A stretch of DNA of 5,099 bases from Clostridia bacterium (lineage in GTDB: Bacteria; Bacillota_A; Clostridia; Oscillospirales; CAG-272), in contig JAGBSQ010000026.1 of NCBI GenBank assembly GCA_017631775.1, forward strand, positions 1 through 5,099, in the 5' to 3' direction. Positions 1 through 5,099 of the stretch are shown piece by piece; within the stretch, counting starts at the first letter, position 1; the number at the start of each line of letters is the position of its first letter. Below the pieces are notes generated by a model. That model was given only the letters and a program-made list of their open reading frames with translations. It had not been told where the DNA came from and searched no databases. The position numbers and the translations under genes were made by a program.

Positions 1-225
1 AAACGCGTTCCAAACAGCCTTGCCGCTCCAACCGCACCAAACGGTGGAGATGCTAACGCCGTGCTTTTCAAGTGCTGCGAGAACCTTTTGTGCCCACTCG
101 TCGGTGTAGCAAGCCATATCCCAGCAGGTGAGCTGAATGGAGTCAAAGCCCATGTCTTTTACTTCTTTAATTTTTTGATCGATGTCGGTATCTTGATGAA
201 GGTTAATCAGCACTCCAAGTCTCAT
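1..225 (-). CDS. Sugar phosphate isomerase/epimerase family protein (xylose isomerase-like TIM barrel), 3'-truncated by window edge
   Basis: Only the first 75 codons are in the window; the gene continues past the left edge. The protein begins MRLGVLINLHQDTDIDQKIK, and residues 20-60 read as a helix, a strand (GFDSIQLTCWD) and a second helix ending in a strand (HGVSISTVWCGWSG). This is the usual opening of the xylose isomerase-like TIM barrel family (AP endonuclease family 2 fold): an initial strand, a helix starting at a conserved acidic stretch, and the 'G-[FY]-x-x-[IV]-[QE]-[LI]' second strand. Members isomerise or epimerise sugars and keto-sugars, usually in the cytoplasm with a divalent metal. 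The metal ligands lie further on and cannot be seen. The ATG at 225 has a strong AAAGGAGA at 233-240, eight bases after AGGAG. It follows the oxidoreductase by 20 bases, a common pairing in sugar and polyol catabolic operons. The fold is fairly sure; the substrate is unknown. Confidence 0.8.
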   Translation of the reverse strand, partial: MRLGVLINLHQDTDIDQKIKEVKDMGFDSIQLTCWDMACYTDEWAQKVLAALEKHGVSISTVWCGWSGKAVWNAF

Positions 226-245
226 AGTAGTATCTCCTTTTTTTA

Positions 246-1265
246 TCAATAGTTAACGGGGAGGGTGGCAGCGCCGTTGTCAGCGCTTTCGCGGAGCAGT
301 TCAACAAGCTTTACAGTCTTGTATGCACTCTCGGGCGGGTTGTCGAGGTTCTCGCTGTTGTTCAGGAGCAGATCGATGAAGAATGCGAATTCCTCGGTAA
401 AGGGACGGCAAACGGGAATGTCGGGAACAAAGGGGTCGCCCTCGTTGGGGTAAACCTTAACGGCGTAGCCTTGCATAACGACTTGCGCCTTTTCAAATCT
501 TGCGCGCAGACCTGCAGAGAAGGGGCTCTTGCGGCCTTCGTTCCAAGAACCGTCTGCAACAACGGTAAGCTCGGGGTAAATGAGACGGGTGTTTTCAACC
601 TGCCAACGGGTTTGACCGTTGAATGCGGTAACACTGACAGCTTCGGGTTCGCCAAGGAGGAAGCGTGCCATGTCGATATCGTGAATGTGCATATCGAGAA
701 TGCAACCGCCGCTCTTTTCGTCATTTTGGAACCAGTTTTCAAAGCCCCACTCGGGATGAGCGCTCAAACGGTACATATTAAGGGTTTGGAGCTTGCCAAA
801 GGTGCCCTCGTCGATGCACTTTTTAACGTAACGGTAGGAATCGCTGAAGCGCAGGCATTGACCGATCATCAGCTCTTTGCCGGTCTCTTTTGCAACTGCA
901 AGCATCTCTTCGCACTCTGCAGAGTTGAGAGCCATAGGCTTTTCGCAAAGCACGTGCTTGCCTGCGCGAAGCATCTTTTTGGTGTACTCGCAGTGCAGGT
1001 AAGTGGGCAGACAAATGTCAGCCATATCAAATTCTTCGTTTGCGATCATCTCGTCAAGATCGGTGTAGGTGTGAATGCTATCGGCAATCTTTACGGGTTC
1101 CGCGCTTGTATTAATGGTGATCTGCTTTTCAAATTGAGATTTGTCAATATCGCAAATAGCAACGAGCTCAAAGGGAACGTTGCGGGTAGCGAGGTCGGTG
1201 TAGCCTGCATAGTGGGTGCGAGCAATACCGCCAAAGCCGATCATAGCAATTCTTACTTTTTTCAT
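246..1265 (-). CDS. Gfo/Idh/MocA-family NAD(P)-dependent oxidoreductase
   Basis: A 339-residue cytoplasmic dehydrogenase of the glucose-fructose oxidoreductase / inositol dehydrogenase / MocA family, which oxidises or reduces a sugar or polyol hydroxyl with NAD(P). The N-terminal Rossmann fold opens with VRIAMIGFGGIARTH, whose GFGGIA is the glycine-rich dinucleotide loop. Strand 2 ends in ICD at about residues 37-39; an acidic residue there usually favours NAD over NADP. The family signature EKP is at about 108-110 (HVLCEKPMAL). The C-terminal catalytic domain has GGCILDMHIHDID at about 186-198, containing the conserved Asp and His of the active site. Length is typical. A second ATG two codons upstream (1271) is in frame, but the Shine-Dalgarno spacing favours 1265. 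The gene sits 43 bases after the kinase and 20 bases before a sugar isomerase. The family is certain; the substrate (inositol, a hexose, or a glycoside oxidised at C3) cannot be read from sequence. Confidence 0.93.
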   Translation of the reverse strand: MKKVRIAMIGFGGIARTHYAGYTDLATRNVPFELVAICDIDKSQFEKQITINTSAEPVKIADSIHTYTDLDEMIANEEFDMADICLPTYLHCEYTKKMLRAGKHVLCEKPMALNSAECEEMLAVAKETGKELMIGQCLRFSDSYRYVKKCIDEGTFGKLQTLNMYRLSAHPEWGFENWFQNDEKSGGCILDMHIHDIDMARFLLGEPEAVSVTAFNGQTRWQVENTRLIYPELTVVADGSWNEGRKSPFSAGLRARFEKAQVVMQGYAVKVYPNEGDPFVPDIPVCRPFTEEFAFFIDLLLNNSENLDNPPESAYKTVKLVELLRESADNGAATLPVNY

Positions 1266-1273
1266 GGTCATAT

Positions 1274-1280
1274 TCCTTTC
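1274..1280 (-). promoter_or_regulatory. Shine-Dalgarno that decides the oxidoreductase start
   Basis: GAAAGGA on the minus strand. Two in-frame ATGs follow. The first (1271) begins two bases after the AGGA core, which is too close; the second (1265) begins eight bases after it, which is normal. The Gly-rich NAD loop also fits the usual distance from the N terminus when translation starts at 1265. The sequence cannot exclude some initiation at 1271. Confidence 0.7.
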
Positions 1281-1308
1281 GGGGGAGAATTGTATTTAGA
1301 ATAATGGA

Positions 1309-2268
1309 TTACATTCCAAGAACAGCCGCACCGATAATGCCTGCATCGTTGCGCAGGGTAGCAATGCGAATGTCGGGAGCCTTAACAACGCCGCGACCGT
1401 AGATTTGAGGCAGAACCTTGGGAACTACCAAGTCAAGCAGATATTGGCCCTCGTTGGAGATGCCGCCGCCGATGGAGAGAACCTCGGGTTGCGCGATGTT
1501 GATCATGCTGGCAATTCCGCTTGCGAGGTATTCAACGTATTCGTTTACAACCTCGGTAGCTGCCGCGTCACCAAGACGCATGCCGTCAAATGCGGTGCGA
1601 CCGCTAACCTTGCCTGCATCTGCTACGAGCTTGGTCATAACGGTTTCGCGACCGGTCTTTGCGCACTCTTCAAGCTTTTCTTTGGTGGTCTTGATCAGGC
1701 CGGTTGCAGAGGAATAAGCTTCCCAACAACCGCATCTACCGCAAGAGCAGGGACGGCCGCCAACTTGAATAACGATGTGGCCAAGCTCGCCTGCAGCAGA
1801 GTTAAAGCCCTTGAGCACCTTGCCGTCGGTAATAACGCCGCCGCCAACACCGGTGCCGAGGGTGATCATAATAGAGGATTTTGCGCCCTTTGCCGCGCCT
1901 GCAATGGCTTCGCCCCAAGCAGCAGCGTTGGCATCATTTTCAATATGGAACTCCTTGATGGGGAGCATTTCACGGAGCATGGGGAGAATGGGGAAGTGAT
2001 CGAAGGGAAGGTTGTTGGCATAAATTGCCTCACCGGTCTCATCGCTAACGATGCCGGGGGAAGCGATACCAACAGAGGCAACCTCGCTCATATCAATGCC
2101 GGCTTTGGTGCAAACCTCTTTGCAAAGAGTTGCAATGTCGGCAACGATTTTTTCGGCAGGGCGTTCTGCATGGGTGGGAACGCTTGCCTTTGCAACAATC
2201 TTAAATTCCTCATTTACAAGGCCTGCGGCAATGTTTGTGCCGCCAAGGTCGATACCAATACGATACAT
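1309..2268 (-). CDS. glcK: ROK-family glucokinase
   Basis: A 319-residue sugar kinase that most likely phosphorylates glucose to glucose 6-phosphate with ATP in the cytoplasm, feeding glycolysis. IDLGGTNIAAGLV at residues 6-18 is the N-terminal phosphate-binding (DLGGT) motif. IENDANAAAWGE at 109-120 holds the catalytic-base Asp (D112). TLGTGVGGG at 136-144 is the second phosphate loop. AGELGH at 159-164 gives the sugar-contacting Glu161 and zinc-ligand His164. The zinc loop is CSCGRCGCWE at 174-183, matching CxCGxxGCxE with ligands C174, C176 and C181; C179 is an extra cysteine inside the loop. LSIGGGIS at 264-271 is the C-terminal adenosine motif. No winged-helix domain precedes the kinase, so this is not a ROK repressor. 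Start ATG 2268 has AAAGGAG at 2276-2282, seven bases away. N-acetylglucosamine, mannose or allose kinase are alternatives, since ROK specificity is hard to read from sequence. Confidence 0.9.
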   Translation of the reverse strand: MYRIGIDLGGTNIAAGLVNEEFKIVAKASVPTHAERPAEKIVADIATLCKEVCTKAGIDMSEVASVGIASPGIVSDETGEAIYANNLPFDHFPILPMLREMLPIKEFHIENDANAAAWGEAIAGAAKGAKSSIMITLGTGVGGGVITDGKVLKGFNSAAGELGHIVIQVGGRPCSCGRCGCWEAYSSATGLIKTTKEKLEECAKTGRETVMTKLVADAGKVSGRTAFDGMRLGDAAATEVVNEYVEYLASGIASMINIAQPEVLSIGGGISNEGQYLLDLVVPKVLPQIYGRGVVKAPDIRIATLRNDAGIIGAAVLGM

Positions 2269-2307
2269 AATGGGTCTCCTTTGTAATTTATGTTATATTT
2301 TTTGTTT

Positions 2308-3201
2308 TCAGTTTTGTGCGAATATTTCTTCAATGTCCTCTTTGCCGTAGTATTGCTTAGAGTTGCAAAAACGGCATACAAGCTCCAATTTGTCGCTCTT
2401 GCCTTCGGCAATCTGCTCGTCAAGAAGCTTCAGGCAATCGCCCTTACCCAAGGTGATGAGTGCTTTGGTGGTGCGCTCGCGGTTGCAGTTGCAAAGATAG
2501 TCCACATCAAGCTCATCAAAAATGTCAAAAGGAACATCCTTGAGCGCCAAAGCGGCGATCTCTTCAAGAGAAATGCCTTTGTCAAACAGAGCGGATACGT
2601 TGGAGAGATAGGGCAGATTTTTTTCAATTTGATCTACCGTTTCGGGATCGGCAAAGGGAAGCAGTTGAATGAGTACGCCGCCTGCCGCACGGCAGGAGAG
2701 GTCGGTGTCTACCAAAACACCAAGCGCGCACACGGTGGGAACCTGCTCACTTTGTGCATAATAAGCGGCAATATCTTCGGCGATCTCACCGCTGACAAGC
2801 TCAATCGAGCCGTGATAGGGCTCGTTTGTGCCAATGTCCTTGATAATATTGAGGTAACCTTGTCCCACAGCGCCGCCAACGTCGAGTTTGCCATTGGCTT
2901 TGAGGGGGAGGTCAACGGCAGGGTTTTGAATGTAGCCGCGCACGTTGCCAATGTAGTCGGCAACGGCAAGAACGGTGCCTGCAGGTCCGTCGCCCTTGAG
3001 GCTGACGGTAATGGTGTCGGTCTTTTCACCGAGCATACATCCCATAAGGGAAGTAATTGTAAGAAGTCTACCCAAGGTGGCGGTTGCCACGGGGGAGGTA
3101 TTGTGAATGCGAATGGCCTCGTTAACGATTTCGGTGGAGCGAATGACGTGAATACGTGCGCTTCCGTCCGAGGTCATAGCGCGCAAAATAGTCGAAGGCA
3201 T
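2308..3201 (-). CDS. hslO: Redox-regulated molecular chaperone Hsp33
   Basis: A 297-residue Hsp33. Members are ATP-independent holdase chaperones of the cytoplasm that are inactive when four cysteines bind zinc. Under oxidative (peroxide, hypochlorite) plus unfolding stress they form disulfides, release zinc and bind unfolded proteins. The N-terminal core (about 1-175) carries typical Hsp33 segments: [27 protein letters not shown] at 56-82 and [16 protein letters not shown] at 85-100, then [11 protein letters not shown] at 112-122. The C-terminal redox switch has CNC at 237-239 and CRFC at 276-279, so all four zinc cysteines are present. The 36 residues between the pairs exceed the 30 I recall for the E. 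coli protein. Start ATG 3201 is preceded by AAAGGAA at 3207-3213. It follows the methyltransferase by 17 bases and precedes glcK by 39, so it is probably co-transcribed with both. Confidence 0.96.
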   Translation of the reverse strand: MPSTILRAMTSDGSARIHVIRSTEIVNEAIRIHNTSPVATATLGRLLTITSLMGCMLGEKTDTITVSLKGDGPAGTVLAVADYIGNVRGYIQNPAVDLPLKANGKLDVGGAVGQGYLNIIKDIGTNEPYHGSIELVSGEIAEDIAAYYAQSEQVPTVCALGVLVDTDLSCRAAGGVLIQLLPFADPETVDQIEKNLPYLSNVSALFDKGISLEEIAALALKDVPFDIFDELDVDYLCNCNRERTTKALITLGKGDCLKLLDEQIAEGKSDKLELVCRFCNSKQYYGKEDIEEIFAQN

Positions 3202-3218
3202 AACGTTTCCTTTAAAAA

Positions 3219-4004
3219 TTATTTTTTAATTGCACGAGCGGCAAAATACCAACGCTCGCACTCGGGCGCGGGATCAGAAAAATCAAAATTGCCCCAAACG
3301 CCAAGGAGTTCAAAGCCTGCATTTGCAAGCAGTGTTTTTACCGTTTCAAGGTCGTAGCATCGTTCTACTTGATGCTCGTCTGAGCGGCGGTAGTCGCCAT
3401 TTTCTAACTCTTCAAACAGGGTCAGATCAAAGTCGCAAAGACCGCTTTCGGGGTGATAGGTATTTTGCCAACCGCAGTACACGGCGGCTCTCTCACCGTC
3501 ATCAAACACGAGCTCGTCTTCCAACACGTACGCGTTGTTGCCGTATGTGTGCTCAAATTTATAAGGTGTGTTCATGTCAAACAGGAACAGTCCGTCAGGG
3601 TCAAGATAGTTGTGCACGGTTGCAAAGCATTGGGAGAGATCCTCGGGGGAGAGCAGATAGTTAAGACTATCCAAACAGCAGGTTACGGCACCAACCGTGC
3701 CATAGAGTTCAAAGGAGCGCATATCCTGCTGCAGCCAAAGAATGCTGTAGCGACCGTCATTTTGAATGAGAGCTTCGCCAAGCATGTCGGTACTGCCGTC
3801 CACACCGATCATATCATAACCGCGAGAGGCAAGCTCAAGCGTCATTCTACCGGTGCCGCAGGCCAAGTCGAGAACAAGCTCGGGGCGTTGGGCAAGGTAG
3901 CGATCAAAAGCGGCTTCAAAAAAATTCGCCCAAGCAACGTAATCGATCTCGGCGTTTAGTTTATCGTAAACGCGCGCAATGGCTTCGTATCCTTCACAAC
4001 CCAT
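3219..4004 (-). CDS. Class I SAM-dependent methyltransferase
   Basis: A 261-residue cytoplasmic protein with a Rossmann-like class I methyltransferase fold, expected to transfer a methyl group from S-adenosylmethionine to an unidentified acceptor. Residues 1-35 ([20 protein letters not shown]) are the N-terminal cap common in this 'methyltransf_25/11' group. Motif I is [11 protein letters not shown] at 44-54 (SAM-binding glycine loop). Motif II is IGVDGS at 66-71, whose Asp69 should bind the ribose hydroxyls. LQQDMRSF at 91-98 supplies the adenine-contacting acidic residue, and [11 protein letters not shown] at 108-118 is the motif IV strand. The C-terminal half is a beta-rich region typical of small-molecule methyltransferases. 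The start ATG overlaps the yerC stop by one base (TAATG), suggesting translational coupling, with a weaker AAAGGTG about eight bases upstream. A tRNA/rRNA or ubiquinone-type (UbiE/COQ5-like) role would be a guess; no substrate is assigned. Confidence 0.9.
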   Translation of the reverse strand: MGCEGYEAIARVYDKLNAEIDYVAWANFFEAAFDRYLAQRPELVLDLACGTGRMTLELASRGYDMIGVDGSTDMLGEALIQNDGRYSILWLQQDMRSFELYGTVGAVTCCLDSLNYLLSPEDLSQCFATVHNYLDPDGLFLFDMNTPYKFEHTYGNNAYVLEDELVFDDGERAAVYCGWQNTYHPESGLCDFDLTLFEELENGDYRRSDEHQVERCYDLETVKTLLANAGFELLGVWGNFDFSDPAPECERWYFAARAIKK

Positions 4005-4303
4005 TAGTGATGCACCTTTCTGTTCAGTCTGTCCAAAACTTTTACATAACCCTCGTTGCCATACTTAATGCAACGGTTTACGCGGCTGATAGTAGCTGTG
4101 GAAAGACCGGTCTGCGAAGCAATTTCGGTGTAAATGTGGTTATCCATCAACATTTTTGCAGCCAAAAGACGACGCGACATTTCTTCCAATTCTGAGGCTG
4201 TACAAAGATCTTCCAAAAAGTGTCGGCACTCCTCGGGGGTCTGCAGGGTCAAAAGTCCCTGACACAAATATTCCAAAAGTTCGTCTTGATTGAGGTTTCT
4301 CAT
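4004..4303 (-). CDS. yerC: YerC/YecD-family TrpR-like DNA-binding regulator
   Basis: A 99-residue all-helical protein of the YerC/YecD branch of the Trp repressor superfamily, common in Firmicutes and poorly characterised. Residues 5-50 form helices with the family pattern 'L...L..L.T.EEC..FLEDLCT.SELEEMSRRL.AAKML', and residues 56-81 form the helix-turn-helix: IYTEIASQTGLSTATISRVNRCIKYG, with LSTATISRVNRC as the recognition helix. The length equals that of the family. No clear tryptophan pocket can be read, so the effector is unknown. It is the first gene after the promoter at 4339-4367 and would be placed to control its own operon, though the targets are not shown by sequence. The ATG at 4303 has AAAGGAG at 4315-4321, a rather long 11 bases away. 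The family call is firm; the regulatory role is inferred. Confidence 0.93.
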   Translation of the reverse strand: MRNLNQDELLEYLCQGLLTLQTPEECRHFLEDLCTASELEEMSRRLLAAKMLMDNHIYTEIASQTGLSTATISRVNRCIKYGNEGYVKVLDRLNRKVHH

Positions 4304-4314
4304 TTTGAGGAAAT

Positions 4315-4321
4315 CTCCTTT
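4315..4321 (-). promoter_or_regulatory. Shine-Dalgarno of yerC with long spacing
   Basis: A perfect AAAGGAG, but 11 bases separate it from the ATG at 4303, against 6-8 for the other genes here. No better start codon lies between them. The SD is the left part of an imperfect inverted repeat (GGAGATTTCC, 8 of 10 positions symmetric), which could weaken or tune yerC translation. This is a small effect at most. Confidence 0.6.
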
Positions 4322-4338
4322 GCGTAATCTTTCAACTT

Positions 4339-4367
4339 ATTGTAACACAAAAAAATATAAAAGTAAA
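4339..4367 (-). promoter_or_regulatory. Probable sigma-A promoter of the yerC operon (extended -10)
   Basis: On the minus strand a -10 box TACAAT (4339-4344, 5 of 6 to TATAAT) is preceded by TG in the extended -10 position (TGTTACAAT, 4339-4347). Seventeen bases upstream is TTTACT (4362-4367, 4 of 6 to TTGACA). Transcription would begin near 4332, giving a leader of about 28 bases that contains the yerC Shine-Dalgarno. The surrounding 80 bases are about 20% G+C. An alternative -35, TTGACT (4374-4379, 5 of 6), lies too far from this -10; paired with TATTTT (4352-4357) it could make a second, weaker promoter with a 16-base spacer. Confidence 0.7.
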
Positions 4368-4381
4368 TATATAAGTCAAAT
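4357..4381. repeat. Imperfect tandem repeat over the -35 region
   Basis: Read on the minus strand, ATTTGACTTATAT (4369-4381) is followed directly by ATTTACTTTTAT (4357-4368): the same 12-13 base unit with one deletion and one substitution. Each copy contains one of the two -35-like hexamers. It may be a pair of protein-binding half-sites, for example for YerC, or simply chance in AT-rich DNA. Confidence 0.4.
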
Positions 4382-4400
4382 TTTTCTTTGCAAAAATCAA

Positions 4401-5099
4401 TTATTTGTGGCGACGAATCCATACTTGCATATCACTTTTGCCGCGGTTGGCGAAAGCGAAATAGGGAATGCATTTAATACGTATAGGCTCGGTCGCACTC
4501 TCGTCGGCATCAAAATAAAGCGATGACTTTTCTTTGAGGCGAAAGGCGGGAAGTGTGACCGAGTACAAGCCGTGAAAGTCGGTTGTTTCAACAGCATCGG
4601 CAAGCGCGGTGGTCGATACTTCTATGCGGTTCAACCGGGTGCCGTTGTCTACACCTTCTATACAATAGACCACAGGGCCGCGCATAAGCGCTATTCTGCC
4701 AACGTTGTCACGCACCAGTGGATTGGCACCGACAAATGCAAGCGAGATGTGAAAATCCAAATCCAGGGTAAAATCCTTACATACCGATATATAAGCATAG
4801 CTATCGCGCACCTCGGGAGAGATAGCAATACCGTCAAGAGTAACTGTAAGATTTTTGCACCACTCCGGCACACGCAAAGAAATCGTTTTTGCCGTATAGC
4901 CGTTTCCTTGAATGCGGACTTTACCCGTGCGCGCATAATCTTCGATGATAGAGATATGACCGTGAGCGGTATTCAACTCTGCCGAGATGTATTGCTCCAC
5001 GCAAAGCGCATCACCCTCGTCTGTGCAAATGTAGTCGCCAAGATGTGCGAAAAAGCGGTTGATGTTAGGGGGACAGCAAGAGCAACCAAACACCTCAAG
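4401..5099 (-). CDS. GH127 (DUF1680) beta-L-arabinofuranosidase-like glycoside hydrolase, C-terminal part
   Basis: The last 232 codons of a glycosidase whose start lies beyond the right edge; the frame is open to base 5099. The visible part begins LEVFGCSCCPPN. In the characterised Bifidobacterium enzyme HypBA1 the corresponding Cys-Cys pair binds zinc and its first cysteine (Cys417) is the nucleophile; here that codon is at 5076-5078. These enzymes release beta-L-arabinofuranose from plant glycoprotein or pectin side chains with retention. Downstream are the family's beta-sandwich segments: SLRVPEWCKNLTVTLDG (about visible residues 74-90), DNVGRIALMRGPVVYCIEGVDN (about 131-152) and, at the end, IPYFAFANRGKSDMQVWI. 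The GTG at 5091-5093 is an internal Val codon, not a start. No terminator separates it clearly from the yerC promoter. The family is certain; the exact substrate is uncertain because GH127 relatives have other specificities. Confidence 0.93.
   Translation of the reverse strand, partial: LEVFGCSCCPPNINRFFAHLGDYICTDEGDALCVEQYISAELNTAHGHISIIEDYARTGKVRIQGNGYTAKTISLRVPEWCKNLTVTLDGIAISPEVRDSYAYISVCKDFTLDLDFHISLAFVGANPLVRDNVGRIALMRGPVVYCIEGVDNGTRLNRIEVSTTALADAVETTDFHGLYSVTLPAFRLKEKSSLYFDADESATEPIRIKCIPYFAFANRGKSDMQVWIRRHK

Noticed and set aside
61..252. Small plus-strand open frame at the left edge
   Set aside because: It lies opposite the start of the isomerase gene and runs through its ribosome binding site; the product has no recognisable features.
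1289..1294. TACAAT -10-like box between glcK and the oxidoreductase
   Set aside because: No -35 at normal spacing; the best hexamer (TTGGAA) is 19 bases away and lies inside glcK. It is too weak to call an internal promoter.
2269..2307. AT-rich gap between hslO and glcK as a separate promoter
   Set aside because: TATAAC resembles a -10 box but there is no -35 at suitable spacing; the gap is explained by a leader with the AAAGGAG site.
471..3357. Long plus-strand open frames opposite the minus-strand genes, up to 355 codons
   Set aside because: They are codon-register mirror images of recognisable minus-strand families, resemble no known protein, and have no ribosome binding sites of the quality seen on the minus strand.
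4381..4396. TTTTTGCAAAGAAAAA as a terminator for the GH127 gene
   Set aside because: The possible stem is only A-T pairs around TTTGCAAA, without a GC-rich stem or a following T run on the minus strand.
5091..5093. GTG as the start of the glycosidase
   Set aside because: The frame stays open to the window edge, the codons before it (Leu-Glu) fit the family, and the catalytic motif sits in the middle of GH127 proteins, so the true start is far upstream.

Overview
This window looks like an ordinary stretch of chromosome from a low-to-mid GC Firmicute, most likely a gut or other anaerobic member of the Clostridia. This rests on the strong AAAGGAG-type ribosome binding sites, a YerC/TrpR-like regulator, an Hsp33 chaperone, a ROK glucokinase with the CxCGxxGCxE zinc loop, and a GH127 (DUF1680) glycosidase. 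All seven genes lie on the minus strand, so transcription runs from high to low coordinates. No RNA genes, CRISPR arrays, insertion sequences or phage genes are visible. No gene-free stretch exceeds about 100 bases.

At the right edge (4401-5099) is the C-terminal part of a GH127 beta-L-arabinofuranosidase-like enzyme, including its catalytic Cys-Cys-Pro-Pro-Asn motif. A 97-base AT-rich gap follows (4304-4400). It has no convincing terminator, but it carries a good extended -10 promoter and an imperfect tandem repeat that could be an operator.

From that promoter a tight six-gene run reads leftward: a YerC-type TrpR-like DNA-binding protein (4004-4303), a class I SAM-dependent methyltransferase (3219-4004, overlapping yerC by one base), the redox-regulated chaperone Hsp33 (2308-3201), a ROK-family glucokinase (1309-2268), a Gfo/Idh/MocA-family NAD(P)-dependent oxidoreductase (246-1265), and the N-terminal part of a xylose isomerase-like TIM-barrel sugar isomerase/epimerase that runs off the left edge (1-225). 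Gaps are 17-39 bases and each start has a Shine-Dalgarno sequence, so the set is probably one transcription unit.

The last three genes form a plausible sugar-handling group: a hexose kinase, a sugar dehydrogenase and a sugar isomerase/epimerase. The GH127 enzyme upstream adds a glycan-degradation flavour. The first three genes (regulator, methyltransferase, chaperone) look like housekeeping or stress functions. No substrate can be fixed from the sequence. I see no clearly new biological system; the findings below are modest leads.
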